A DNA stretch of 64,000 bases from Runella limosa DSM 17973. GTDB lineage: Bacteria > Bacteroidota > Bacteroidia > Cytophagales > Spirosomataceae. The notes under the pieces are model-generated. The model saw nothing but the letters and a program-made list of their open reading frames with translations, did no database searches and was not told the origin of the DNA. Below, one piece after another: positions 25,517 to 33,699 of the stretch; within the stretch, counting starts at the first letter, position 1; every line of letters begins with the position of its first letter. The stretch covers positions 1-64,000 of the forward strand of contig NZ_AXVJ01000043.1 in the NCBI RefSeq assembly GCF_000482465.1, in the 5' to 3' direction. Both the position numbers and the translations under genes were made by a program.

Positions 25517-26671
25517 ATGAGCCAAAAAGTCCAAATTTTCGACACCACGTTGCGGGACGGCGAGCAAGTGCCTGGCTGCCAATTGACAACCGATGAAAAG
25601 ATTGTGGTAGCACAACAACTCGAAAAACTGGGTGTTGATATCATCGAAGCGGGTTTTCCTGTTTCGAGCCCTGGTGATTTTCGTTCGGTGGTAGAAATTT
25701 CAAAAGCTGTTCGTCAGCCTGTTATTTGCGCCCTTTCACGCGCCGTAAAAGGGGATATTGATGCCGCTGGAGAAGCCCTCAAGTATGCTCAACGCGGACG
25801 GATTCACACGGGACTTGGTTCGTCCGATATTCACATTCAGCACAAATTTAACAGCACGCGTGAGAAAATCGTAGAACAAGCGATTGGTGCCGTAAAACAC
25901 GCTAAGTCGTACGTGGAGGATGTGGAGTTTTATTGTGAAGATGCGGGACGTGCAGATGTGGCTTTTTTGGCACATTTAGTAGAGTCAGTAATCAAAGCAG
26001 GCGCTACGGTAGTAAATATCCCAGATACAACTGGCTATTGTTTGCCTAATGAATACGGCGACAAAATCAAGTATATTTTTGAAAATACCTCAAACGCTCA
26101 CCTTGCTACCATCTCGATTCACTGCCACAATGACCTTGGTTTGGCAACAGCCAACTCTTTGGCTGGTATCATGAACGGAGCACGTCAGGTGGAAGTAACG
26201 ATGAACGGAATTGGCGAACGGGCTGGTAATACGTCGTTGGAAGAGGTAGTGATGGCGCTCAACGTACACAAAGAATTGGGGTACGAAACGGGCATCAATA
26301 CTCAATTGCTTTTCCCTACCAGTCAGTTGGTGTCAAAAATGATGCGGATGCCTATCCAAGCTAACAAGGCGATTGTGGGGCGTAACGCGTTTGCGCACTC
26401 TTCGGGTATTCACCAAGATGGTTTCTTGAAACATACCTTGAACTATGAAATCATGAGCCCTAACGACGTAGGCGTAGATAAATCTATGATTGTCTTGACG
26501 GCTCGTAGCGGTCGCCACGCGTTGAAGCACCGTTTAGAATTGTTGGGTTATACTTTTGACAAACCAACATTGGACGTTATTTACAAGCAGTTCTTGGACG
26601 TAGCTGACATCAAAAAAGAAGTAAACGATAAAGATTTGGTAGAGCTTGCTCGTGAGATAGTAGTGGCGTAA
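25517..26671 (+). CDS. leuA: 2-isopropylmalate synthase, short form
   Basis: LeuA condenses acetyl-CoA with 2-ketoisovalerate in the first step of leucine synthesis. The 384-residue protein has the catalytic barrel: [16 protein letters not shown] at the N-terminus, [16 protein letters not shown] with metal-binding histidines, [15 protein letters not shown], and [11 protein letters not shown]. Typical LeuA is 500 or more residues because of a C-terminal leucine-binding domain. That domain is absent here, so feedback inhibition by leucine is unlikely and transcript attenuation may replace it. A homocitrate or citramalate synthase role is possible, but the Leu-rich leader favours LeuA. No other leu gene is adjacent. 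Confidence 0.85.
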   Translation: MSQKVQIFDTTLRDGEQVPGCQLTTDEKIVVAQQLEKLGVDIIEAGFPVSSPGDFRSVVEISKAVRQPVICALSRAVKGDIDAAGEALKYAQRGRIHTGLGSSDIHIQHKFNSTREKIVEQAIGAVKHAKSYVEDVEFYCEDAGRADVAFLAHLVESVIKAGATVVNIPDTTGYCLPNEYGDKIKYIFENTSNAHLATISIHCHNDLGLATANSLAGIMNGARQVEVTMNGIGERAGNTSLEEVVMALNVHKELGYETGINTQLLFPTSQLVSKMMRMPIQANKAIVGRNAFAHSSGIHQDGFLKHTLNYEIMSPNDVGVDKSMIVLTARSGRHALKHRLELLGYTFDKPTLDVIYKQFLDVADIKKEVNDKDLVELAREIVVA

Positions 26672-26704
26672 GTACGTTATCTATTTATCTGGCCAACTAT
26701 TCAT

Positions 26705-26744
26705 AAACCCCCCGCAGAATCTCTTTGCGGGGGTTTGTTTTTTT
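26705..26744 (+). terminator. leuA terminator
   Basis: AAACCCCC(C)GCA pairs with TTGCGGGGGTTT around an eight-base loop and is followed by GTTTTTTTTTC. It lies 34 bases after the leuA stop, so leuA is probably a single-gene transcript. Confidence 0.85.
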
Positions 26745-26813
26745 CTAAAACACATAGAAAACATGAGAGCTATGTACCTATTGTGAAAAATTCTATTGTG
26801 AACTATGTGTTTC
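26744..26813. repeat. CACATAG/CTATGTG repeat (copy 2)
   Basis: It begins with TTCTAAAACACATAGA, identical to copy 1 at 18508. It holds inner CTATGTA and TATTGTGAAAAA segments and ends with CTATGTGTTT, which pairs with the first arm. The right arm contains the stop codon and last codons of the GMC oxidoreductase gene, so the repeat has replaced or shaped that 3' end. Confidence 0.55.
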
Positions 26814-28425
26814 CCAACAAAACTACATCGTCCAAAATCAAATCAGCGGCTTTTTCGCCAATCATAATGCAGGCGGCATTGGTGTTCCCTGCAATGATTC
26901 GGGGCATGATGGAGGCGTCTGCCACTCGAAGCCCTTCAATGCCGTGTACCCGCAATTTACTATCGACTACGGCCATTTCGTCATTGCCCATTTTGCACGT
27001 ACCAATGGGGTGATATACCGTCTCTAGCAACGTTTTGATGTGTAAAATAAGTGCCTCGTCGGAGCTACGTTGAAGCGGAAGAATTACTTCCTTTCTCACC
27101 ACATCAAATGCCTTGGCATCCATAATTTCCAGCGCTTTTTTGGTGCCTTTCAACAGCGTTACCACGTCTTCTTCTTCCGATAAGAAACGTGGGTCTATAA
27201 GTGGCGCATCCAACGGATTTGACGAATGAAGCCCCACATAACCAACACTTTTGGGCTTGAGGAGCGTCGGTAAAATGGTAAAACCACTGGTATGCGGAAA
27301 GGTCTCAATGTTGTAAAAATCGGCTTTCCCGTCGTTGCCCATGTGAACTGGCGCAAAATGAAACTGAAAATCGACAGGGTCAGGGCCCGAATGAATTTTG
27401 GTAAAGGCATTGGCTTCCAGCGGACTAATCGTCATCGGCCCTTTTTTCATAAACACGTACTGCGCCAATCCCTTTACTTGACCCCAAACGGATAAATAAT
27501 CGTTGGCAGTAGGGACATTGGCCAAAGCACTCACCCCCGTAAATAAGTGGTCTTGTAAGTTTTTACCCACCCCTGGCAAGTGCTTTTTAGCTTGGATTCC
27601 GTGTTTTTTTAATTCATCCTTGTCGCCAATTCCCGACAACATCAAAATTTGGGGAGAATTAAACGCTCCCGCCGACAGGATGATTTCTTTGTTGGCAAAT
27701 GCTTTTTCGGTGGTATTTTTTCCCGTCAAAAACTCCACGCCTACCGCACGGTCATTGTCCAAAATGATGTGTGTTGTATGCGCAAAGGTGATGACTTTCA
27801 GGTTGGAACGTTGCAAACTAGGTTTCAAAAACGCCGTTGCCGTACTCCATCGTTTTTGGTCTTTGATGGTAAACTGAAACAAACTCGTTCCTGCTTGTTC
27901 GGCTCCGTTGTAATCGAGATTTTCGGGAATGCCTTTTTCGGCACAAGCTTTGACAAACGCTTCCGCCACAGGAGTTCGATAGCCCGTCGCATAGGTCACA
28001 TTGAGCGGGCCGCCCTGCCCGTGGTACTCGTTGTGAATCTGCTCGTTGTGTTCCGATTTTTTAAAATAGGGCAGTACATCTTGGTAGCTCCAGCCTTCGT
28101 TGCCCATCGCTGCCCATTGGTCATAGTCGGCGCGGTTGCCTCTCACGTACGCCATGGCGTTGGTAGAGCTACTTCCTCCCAAGGCTTTCCCACGCGGTAA
28201 ATACATTTTTCGATTGAGTACGTGCGGTTGTGGCTCGGTTTCAAATCCCCAATCGACTTCGGTGCGATTGAGTTTAGAATAGGCCGCAGGAATATGAATT
28301 TCCATTTTTTTGTCAGGCCCTCCTGCTTCTAACAACAATACTTGGATTGCTGGATTTGCCGAAAGGCGATGCGCCAACACACAACCCGCCGAGCCTGCCC
28401 CGATGATGATGTAATCGAATGTCAT
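26803..28425 (-). CDS. GMC family FAD oxidoreductase (choline dehydrogenase-like)
   Basis: A 540-residue flavoprotein that oxidises an alcohol or sugar. The N-terminal FAD-binding motif IIGAGSAGCVLAHRL and the GMC signature LGGSSSTNAMAYVRG are present, as are the second signature GAFNSPQILMLSGIGD and the C-terminal active-site HPIGTCKMG. It lacks a signal peptide, so it is cytoplasmic or membrane-peripheral. Length matches choline dehydrogenase/alcohol dehydrogenase members, but the substrate is undetermined. Its 3' end lies in a CACATAG repeat, and a hairpin cluster lies just upstream of its promoter. Confidence 0.9.
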   Translation of the reverse strand: MTFDYIIIGAGSAGCVLAHRLSANPAIQVLLLEAGGPDKKMEIHIPAAYSKLNRTEVDWGFETEPQPHVLNRKMYLPRGKALGGSSSTNAMAYVRGNRADYDQWAAMGNEGWSYQDVLPYFKKSEHNEQIHNEYHGQGGPLNVTYATGYRTPVAEAFVKACAEKGIPENLDYNGAEQAGTSLFQFTIKDQKRWSTATAFLKPSLQRSNLKVITFAHTTHIILDNDRAVGVEFLTGKNTTEKAFANKEIILSAGAFNSPQILMLSGIGDKDELKKHGIQAKKHLPGVGKNLQDHLFTGVSALANVPTANDYLSVWGQVKGLAQYVFMKKGPMTISPLEANAFTKIHSGPDPVDFQFHFAPVHMGNDGKADFYNIETFPHTSGFTILPTLLKPKSVGYVGLHSSNPLDAPLIDPRFLSEEEDVVTLLKGTKKALEIMDAKAFDVVRKEVILPLQRSSDEALILHIKTLLETVYHPIGTCKMGNDEMAVVDSKLRVHGIEGLRVADASIMPRIIAGNTNAACIMIGEKAADLILDDVVLLGNT

Positions 28426-28451
28426 TTCCGTGAAAAGGGTTTATTTTTCAG

Positions 28452-28483
28452 GAAATGTACTGTTTTTTATTGGTTTTTCACAA
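28452..28483 (-). promoter_or_regulatory. Promoter of the GMC oxidoreductase gene
   Basis: On the minus strand this reads TTG, 21 bases, TACATTTC, one mismatch from TAnnTTTG. It lies 27 bases before the ATG at 28425. Confidence 0.45.
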
Positions 28484-28495
28484 ATCACTTTCTCT

Positions 28496-28673
28496 CATCT
28501 GGTTGTAAGCAACCAGATGCACCTGCGCGTGTGGCTGGTTGCTCACAACCAGCGAATACGTCCTCAAAATACTCGCCGTAAACATCTACATCTGGTTGTG
28601 AGCAACCAGATGCACCTGCGCGCTGGTCCCAAATTCCATTTGGGACCCCAACGGCCCAGCGTCTCCGACGCCA
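28496..28673. repeat. Composite hairpin element, copy 1
   Basis: Four hairpins lie in 178 bases. The first three are CATCTGGTTG-taag-CAACCAGATG (28496-28519), GCTGGTTG-ctca-CAACCAGC (28534-28553) and CATCTGGTTG-tgag-CAACCAGATG (28589-28612). The fourth has arms GGTCCCAAAT/ATTTGGGACC (28625-28647). A tail CAACGGCCCAGCGTCTCCG completes the element. Most of it recurs at 32142-32322, including the spacer GCGAATACGTCCTCAAAATA. It fills the gap between the GMC gene and the YtrA-type operon. Confidence 0.8.
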
Positions 28674-28677
28674 ACAG

Positions 28678-29340
28678 CTATTTTTGTAAATTCTTCCAAA
28701 CTTTACCCGAAAGGGTTACTTCGCTACTGTCTGATTGCGTAGCCAAACGAATTTTTTTCACCACTGTACCTGCGTCCTCTAGCCCAGCTTTGCCCGCCAA
28801 ACTGACCGTCAAATTATTGATTTCGCTGCCTTCTACCAATCGTAGTTTTGAAATGTCTTCTACCTGAGCGTTTACATTGTTCCACGTTCCTTTTTCTAAC
28901 GCACACACGCTATTTTTCTTAATCAACAACGATGCCTCCATTGGCTTGGTAGTAACGATGGTCACATTTGAATTATACAACTCAATCGCGGGCATTTCGG
29001 AAAAATACAATTCACAAAAATCGACGTTATCATCTCGCCCTGTTCCAGCCAAGATTTCGAGGGTATCTCCTTTTTTACTATAACTAAAACCTATTCGTCG
29101 GTAATCGTGGCGGAATCCTTCTTTCTCTCCTCCCAAATGTAATACAAAGCGAATACCTCTGGCTATCAACACTTTAGTTGATGCCTGTTCCTTATTAAAA
29201 GTGCGAAAAATTGTATGCGCCTTTTCTTGTTTGGCAGTCAATTGCTCCAGATAGGCACTTTTGTACCCAAATACTAAAAGTGCCTGAACAACCAACGTGA
29301 TAACGACCGTCGCACTTAGCAATTTATTAGATGTTTTCAT
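28678..29340 (-). CDS. Hypothetical membrane-anchored protein with GIN-like beta domain
   Basis: A 220-residue protein. One N-terminal transmembrane segment (LLSATVVITLVVQALLVFG) is followed by an extracytoplasmic part that looks mostly beta (IELYNSNVTIVTTKPM, LRLVEGSEINNLTVSLAG). The pattern is reminiscent of the DUF2807/GIN putative adhesin head, but I cannot confirm it. The ATG at 29340 overlaps the last 14 bases of the GntR gene, so the two are translationally coupled; an upstream frame start at 29370 is less likely. It is the last gene of the ABC/GntR operon and may be the sensed or exported partner. Confidence 0.6.
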   Translation of the reverse strand: MKTSNKLLSATVVITLVVQALLVFGYKSAYLEQLTAKQEKAHTIFRTFNKEQASTKVLIARGIRFVLHLGGEKEGFRHDYRRIGFSYSKKGDTLEILAGTGRDDNVDFCELYFSEMPAIELYNSNVTIVTTKPMEASLLIKKNSVCALEKGTWNNVNAQVEDISKLRLVEGSEINNLTVSLAGKAGLEDAGTVVKKIRLATQSDSSEVTLSGKVWKNLQK

Positions 29341-29689
29341 GTTCGTAAAATCGTTTTTCGAGTTCTTCAAAACTCATTTTTAATAAGCGAATTTGTTTGA
29401 AAAAAATCGGTAATTCGTTCTGGATAAAGGTCTCTTTCCGCCAATTGAGGTAATTTTGTTCGCCGTTGGGGGTCACAAAATAGCCCAATCCACGTTTGGT
29501 AAAAATTACCTCCTGCGTTTGTAAAAAATCGTACGTACGCTGCACCGTGTTAGGATTTACCTCCAATTGCACGGCCAATTCTCGAATCGACGGAATCTTG
29601 TCATCGGGTTTCCAGCGCTGGGTCAAAATCTGCTCGCCGATGTGCTCGGCGATTTGCAGATAAATCGGGATTTGGTTATGAAAATTCAT
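29327..29689 (-). CDS. GntR family transcriptional regulator, YtrA subfamily
   Basis: A 120-residue repressor with an N-terminal winged helix (QIPIYLQIAEHIGEQILTQR, KIPSIRELAVQLEVNPNTVQ) and only a short dimerisation tail, the defining form of the YtrA subfamily. YtrA-type proteins usually repress the ABC-transporter operon they belong to, and this gene follows the ATPase and two permeases directly. The ATG at 29689 fits the family. It starts five bases after the preceding stop. The likely target is the dyad at 32061-32078. Confidence 0.88.
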   Translation of the reverse strand: MNFHNQIPIYLQIAEHIGEQILTQRWKPDDKIPSIRELAVQLEVNPNTVQRTYDFLQTQEVIFTKRGLGYFVTPNGEQNYLNWRKETFIQNELPIFFKQIRLLKMSFEELEKRFYEHENI

Positions 29690-29694
29690 GGCTG

Positions 29695-30510
29695 TTAAAC
29701 TTCTTTTTCTTTGATTTTCAAGTACGTAGCTACCCACAAAATGACAGGCAAACACCCCACCCACCAAATTTTATAAACCGAATCAAAAGTGGAATAAAAA
29801 GCAAGATGAAGCTTCGACTCAGTAGTCACATTTAAAAAGGTATAACCCGGATAAGGAATTTTGAGCACAGATTGATTATCTAACAAAGCACTTAATACCC
29901 ATTCTTCAACAATATAAAGAATCACCACCCCTGCCAATCCAAGACCAAGAATCTTTAAAAAACTATATTGTTTAAACATCATTGCTCCTACCATAAAAAT
30001 TCCTGAAAAGGCAAAAATCCAAATCACAGTTATCGAATTAAGGACGTTTTGATATATATTGTCATAGTCAATCATCACTTTAGGAAAGACATCTATGATA
30101 GTTGGAGTTACTAAAAACCACGTGACTCGCCACACTGTCACTACCACTAAGAAACCCACTGGAATAGTAAGGAGCCACGCAAAACTAAACCTTTCAAAAG
30201 TTGAAACAGGCAATGTCAAAGACGATATTGTTTTAGAAGACGACGGGAACAAATGAAAGGCATAGCTCCCCACTATCCAAGCAGTTATTGCAACAGCGTT
30301 AAAAAGTGAAGTAAAAGTGTTCATTGTGTAGCTATTTAGTTTGTTATAATAGGATTTATTCCGCAACGGCTCACACATTAAATAAATGAATACCAACTGC
30401 ATCAATACAATACCTACCGTAAACAGCGCATACACTTTCCAGTTTTCACGAAATTGTTTTCGGGCATACCACCCAAAACGGCGAATGTTAAATATATCAT
30501 TCATAATCAA
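29695..30510 (-). CDS. ABC transporter permease-like membrane protein (second of pair)
   Basis: A 271-residue integral membrane protein with about six or seven hydrophobic segments. It is paralogous to the next gene upstream. Both begin FNIRRFGWYA followed by (R)EFRENWK/QFRENWK, share a LPVSxxER motif after the second segment, and end in (L)KxKExEV. Such proteins pair with the adjacent ATPase. The cargo is unknown; in Bacillus, YtrA-controlled exporters respond to cell-envelope antibiotics. The start may be 30510 or 30504 (MNDIF). Confidence 0.75.
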   Translation of the reverse strand: MIMNDIFNIRRFGWYARKQFRENWKVYALFTVGIVLMQLVFIYLMCEPLRNKSYYNKLNSYTMNTFTSLFNAVAITAWIVGSYAFHLFPSSSKTISSLTLPVSTFERFSFAWLLTIPVGFLVVVTVWRVTWFLVTPTIIDVFPKVMIDYDNIYQNVLNSITVIWIFAFSGIFMVGAMMFKQYSFLKILGLGLAGVVILYIVEEWVLSALLDNQSVLKIPYPGYTFLNVTTESKLHLAFYSTFDSVYKIWWVGCLPVILWVATYLKIKEKEV

Positions 30511-30536
30511 TGAGATAAACTTGTTTTAAAGAGACC

Positions 30537-31334
30537 TTACACTTCTCGTTCCTTCATTTTTAGAAACACGATGACGTACAAACAAATCGGCAAACACAGT
30601 ACCCACCAGCCTTGGTAGATGTTTTCATACAGAGAATGAATCCGCTCTATGGTAATCCCTGCTTCACTTCGTACTGTAATCGTAGGAGCTACCCAAGGAG
30701 CTGGTGTAGGTAGCCCTTCGGCAGGAAATAAAGCACGCAGTAAATACCCTTGCCCCCATTTGAGAATGACAAGCCCCGAAAGCAGTAAAATCCCTATTGT
30801 TTTCAGGAAATTGAGTTTTCCCAAAGTCATGGCTCCCAGCATAAACACGGCCGAACCCGTCAAAGTAAAAATGGAAAAGTAGGAGCCTCCGTTCCAGTAG
30901 GCTAAATCAGTGTTGATTGACAAGTTAGGGATGTCTTGCCGCCATTGCTCGATAACTAGCAACCAGCTGAGTTTCCAAACAACGAAGCAAATAAGCATCG
31001 GGATTGGAACCGATACTAACCACGCATATAGCCAACGCTCAAGGTTGGACACGGGCAATAGCAATGTCCTCAACCGCTCATTAGTTTGCGAGAACCCTTT
31101 CAGGCTAAATACACTGCTTACCCAGACCAACGGACCCATTGTTATGATCAATGAAGGAAAAATATCTATGGGAATCTCTCGATATTTTTCTGGTATTTTA
31201 CTACCTTCCGAATAAATAAAATAAGCCATCAAGGCCATCATTCCCACCAAACCCAACGCATAAGCTTTCCAGTTTTCTCGAAACTCCCTTTGGGCATACC
31301 ACCCAAATCGACGAATATTAAACACATCGCTCAT
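30537..31334 (-). CDS. ABC transporter permease-like membrane protein (first of pair)
   Basis: A 265-residue membrane protein, paralogue of the gene that follows it. It has several hydrophobic segments (ALGLVGMMALMAYFIY, FLKTIGILLLSGLVILKW, GWWVLCLPICLYVIVFL). It starts two bases after the ATPase stop, so the two are tightly coupled. Two permease paralogues probably form a heterodimeric channel with two ATPase copies. Confidence 0.75.
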   Translation of the reverse strand: MSDVFNIRRFGWYAQREFRENWKAYALGLVGMMALMAYFIYSEGSKIPEKYREIPIDIFPSLIITMGPLVWVSSVFSLKGFSQTNERLRTLLLPVSNLERWLYAWLVSVPIPMLICFVVWKLSWLLVIEQWRQDIPNLSINTDLAYWNGGSYFSIFTLTGSAVFMLGAMTLGKLNFLKTIGILLLSGLVILKWGQGYLLRALFPAEGLPTPAPWVAPTITVRSEAGITIERIHSLYENIYQGWWVLCLPICLYVIVFLKMKEREV

Positions 31335-31336
31335 GG

Positions 31337-32041
31337 TTAGTGAAATTGAATAACTTCTTGGAACAAATTTTCGAGATTAGGCTGTGCGGTGGCCTTATCG
31401 GCTAAGGCATTGAGGTCTTCGTTATAAACGATTTTGCCCTGATGAAGAATCAAAACGGCGTCTATCAAGCTATCCAAATCGCGCACTTGGTGGGTCGAAA
31501 TCACGAGGCAACGTTCATCGGTCATTGCCCCCGCTACCAATTTTCGGAAGGTACTTTTTGAAGGGATGTCTAAACCATTGGTAGGTTCATCCATCAAAAC
31601 CAAGGGAACGTTGGTCGCCAACGCAAAGCTAATGACGACCTTTTTACGTTGTCCAAACGACAGTTTAGAAAAGACTTGTTCCGCTGGGACGTGAAACTCC
31701 TTTAGGTAATCTAGAAACAGCGACTTGTCAAAATTTGGATAAAAAACACCGTAGGTATCTGCATACCGCGCCGCTGTTGTGTGCGGCAAATGAGGCTCAT
31801 CGGCCACAAAATACAGCTGACTCATAAAGGAAGGCTTGCGGTGACGGGGCTCGTGCTCCAATACGTTACACCTGCCTCCTTTGGGAAAAACCAATCCTGC
31901 CAGTATTTTGAGTAAGGTCGTTTTTCCCACACCGTTTGCCCCCAAAAGTCCATAAATATGTCCTGGCTGCAAGTGCATTGTTAACCCCGAAAACAGGGAT
32001 TTCTTTTCATAGCTGAACGAAATAGCGTCTAAATGTATCAT
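31337..32041 (-). CDS. ABC transporter ATP-binding protein
   Basis: A 234-residue ATPase with Walker A GLLGANGVGKTTLLK, signature SFGQRKKVVIS, Walker B VPLVLMDEPTNGLD and the switch histidine in VISTHQVRD. It belongs to the short ABC-2/CcmA-like class that powers small exporters. It is the first gene of a five-gene unit with two permeases, a YtrA-type repressor and a beta-rich membrane protein. Its promoter lies inside the terminator of the upstream helicase gene. Confidence 0.92.
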   Translation of the reverse strand: MIHLDAISFSYEKKSLFSGLTMHLQPGHIYGLLGANGVGKTTLLKILAGLVFPKGGRCNVLEHEPRHRKPSFMSQLYFVADEPHLPHTTAARYADTYGVFYPNFDKSLFLDYLKEFHVPAEQVFSKLSFGQRKKVVISFALATNVPLVLMDEPTNGLDIPSKSTFRKLVAGAMTDERCLVISTHQVRDLDSLIDAVLILHQGKIVYNEDLNALADKATAQPNLENLFQEVIQFH

Positions 32042-32060
32042 GGAGTGTTTGAGATTTAGT

Positions 32061-32078
32061 GTACTATTTAACTAATAC
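32061..32078. promoter_or_regulatory. Candidate YtrA-type operator
   Basis: On the minus strand this is GTATTA-gttaaa-TAGTAC, a dyad with one mismatch. It lies at the predicted transcription start of the ABC operon, just downstream of the -7 element. Position and symmetry fit autoregulation by the operon's own GntR protein (inference). Confidence 0.4.
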
Positions 32079-32082
32079 GCCA

Positions 32083-32114
32083 CAAACATATAAAAACCTC
32101 TCCATACATGTCAA
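32083..32114 (-). promoter_or_regulatory. Promoter of the ABC/GntR operon
   Basis: On the minus strand this reads TTG, 21 bases, TATGTTTG, an exact -7 element. The -33 TTG falls in the loop of the helicase terminator. The leader to the ATG at 32041 is about 35 bases. Confidence 0.6.
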
Positions 32115-32124
32115 TAGAGAGGCT
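32092..32124 (-). terminator. Terminator of the DEAD-box helicase gene
   Basis: On the minus strand a short GC stem (GCCTCTC ... GAGAGG) around a 14-base loop is followed by TTTTTATA. It lies about 200 bases after the helicase stop, beyond the repeat element. Confidence 0.6.
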
Positions 32125-32141
32125 TAATTTTTTTTAAATCT

Positions 32142-32322
32142 TCTGGTTGTGAGCAATTTTAAAAACCTTCTGGTTGTGAGCAACCAGCGAATACGTCCTC
32201 AAAATACTCGCCGCAAACATCTGGTTGTGAGCAACCAGAAGCACGTGCGAAGCGTCCAGCGCAGCTGGTGAGCTGGTCCCAAATTCCATTTGGGACTCCA
32301 ACGGCCCAGCGTCTCCGACGCC
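32142..32322. repeat. Composite hairpin element, copy 2
   Basis: A broken first hairpin (CTGGTTGTGAGCAATTTT, 32143-32160) is followed by two intact ones, CTGGTTG-TGAG-CAACCAG, at 32170-32187 and 32221-32238. Then come the GGTCCCAAAT/ATTTGGGACt arms (32275-32297) and the CAACGGCCCAGCGTCTCCG tail. The spacer between the intact hairpins (GCGAATACGTCCTCAAAATA, then CTCGCCG) is nearly identical to copy 1. It lies between the helicase stop and the ABC operon. Confidence 0.8.
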
Positions 32323-32327
32323 CCCAA

Positions 32328-33662
32328 TTACCCGTTGTTAGGGCGTGTTTTTCTGATGGGCTTGCCGTACTTTTTCATCATTTCTTTGGCGTGGTCACGG
32401 CGCACGTTCACTTTTTTATTTTTCTCCGATTTGTCATGAAATGCACCACCAAACGATTCGCTCAATGCAATCTTGACTTGCGGAAGTTTCATCATCTGTT
32501 TGGGCTTCTCCTCCTCAATCAGTTCATCCGAAATTTCGAGGTGTTTGGGCAATGGCCGCATTGGAATTTCCTGCTGCATTAGCACTTCCACCTCCAACTG
32601 TTGTTCTTTCTCGTTTTCCGTAACGAAGCTAATGGCCACGCCTTTTTTGTCCACCCGACCTGTACGACCAATGCGGTGAATGTAGGTTTCGGGAAACTCT
32701 GGCATGTCAAAATTAATGACGTGCGACACTTCGGCAATGTCCAAACCACGGGCAATCACGTCGGTAGCGACCAAAATACGTGCTTCGCCTTTTTCAAAGC
32801 GATTCACGGCCTCAAAACGCTGATTTTGGGCTTTGTTGGAGTGAATAACGCTTAATTCTTCGCCAAATTCCACCGACAATTCGTTATATACCAACTCGGC
32901 CAGTTGCTTTGTCGCCACAAACACCAACACTTTTGTCATGTCAGGATCGTGCCCAAAGAGCAATGTCAACAAATTGATTTTGGTATAAAAATTGGGAACG
33001 TCGTAGGCCGTTTGGTAGATATTATCCAAAGGCGTTCCGACAGGAGTGGCCTCTACCCGCACGGGGCTTTCAAAGTAGCTGTTCATCAACGCCTCTACTT
33101 CGTCGGTAATGGTAGCCGAAAAAAGCAGGTTTTGGCGGCGTTCGGGCAGCGTATCTAAAATCAATTTTAACTGCGCCCGAAACCCTAAGTTGAGCATTTC
33201 GTCGGCTTCGTCGAGCACCAATCGCTTCACGCTTTTGGGTTTCACTACGCCGCTCGACAACAAATCAACCAATCGACCTGGCGTAGCCACCAGAATATCA
33301 ACGCCGTTGGACACCTCAGCGACTTGGGGTTTAAAATTTACGCCCCCATACACACCCACTACGAGCAGGTTCATGTAGGTCGTCAGTTGTTTTACCGACT
33401 CCACGACCTGCACCACCAACTCACGGGTGGGAACTAATATCACTAATTGCGGAGATTTCTCTTTGGAAAACTGAAACAGACGCAAGCATGGTAACAAATA
33501 CGCGAAGGTTTTTCCCGTACCTGTTTGTGCAATTCCATATACGTCTTTCCCTGACATGACCACTGGAAAAACCTTCGATTGGATGGTTGTGGCCGTCGTA
33601 AAACCCAAGTCATCAAGGGATTTCAACAGGGATTTGTTCAGATTTAGTTCGTCAAACTTCAT
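32328..33662 (-). CDS. DEAD-box ATP-dependent RNA helicase
   Basis: A 444-residue RNA helicase that remodels RNA structure, often needed for ribosome assembly or growth in the cold. All motifs are present: Q motif (GFTTATTIQSKVFPVVMSG), AQTGTGKT, PTRELV, TPGRLVD, DEADEML, SAT, ARGLDIAEV and HRIGRTGR. The last 70 residues are basic and probably bind RNA (KNKKVNVRRDHAKEMMKKYG). The family (RhlE/DbpA/CshA type) cannot be resolved by eye. A dyad overlaps its promoter region (33663-33695). Confidence 0.93.
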   Translation of the reverse strand: MKFDELNLNKSLLKSLDDLGFTTATTIQSKVFPVVMSGKDVYGIAQTGTGKTFAYLLPCLRLFQFSKEKSPQLVILVPTRELVVQVVESVKQLTTYMNLLVVGVYGGVNFKPQVAEVSNGVDILVATPGRLVDLLSSGVVKPKSVKRLVLDEADEMLNLGFRAQLKLILDTLPERRQNLLFSATITDEVEALMNSYFESPVRVEATPVGTPLDNIYQTAYDVPNFYTKINLLTLLFGHDPDMTKVLVFVATKQLAELVYNELSVEFGEELSVIHSNKAQNQRFEAVNRFEKGEARILVATDVIARGLDIAEVSHVINFDMPEFPETYIHRIGRTGRVDKKGVAISFVTENEKEQQLEVEVLMQQEIPMRPLPKHLEISDELIEEEKPKQMMKLPQVKIALSESFGGAFHDKSEKNKKVNVRRDHAKEMMKKYGKPIRKTRPNNG

Positions 33663-33695
33663 GTGGCTTATTCATCGTAATAAGCCACAAAGGTA
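33663..33695 (-). promoter_or_regulatory. Helicase promoter -7 element overlapped by a 10-bp dyad
   Basis: GTGGCTTATT (33663-33672) and AATAAGCCAC (33679-33688) are perfect complements with a six-base loop, ending right at the helicase start codon. A -7 element TACCTTTG lies at 33688-33695 on the minus strand, putting the transcript start inside the dyad (about 33681). That argues for a DNA operator rather than an mRNA hairpin. A seven-codon ORF (MNKPHEV, ATG within the dyad) overlaps the helicase start in another frame. Confidence 0.45.
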
Positions 33696-33699
33696 CGAC

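Noticed and set aside
27649-28200. 183-codon ORF antisense to the GMC oxidoreductase
   Set aside because: The opposite strand encodes a complete GMC enzyme with all motifs. The antisense frame shows no domain.
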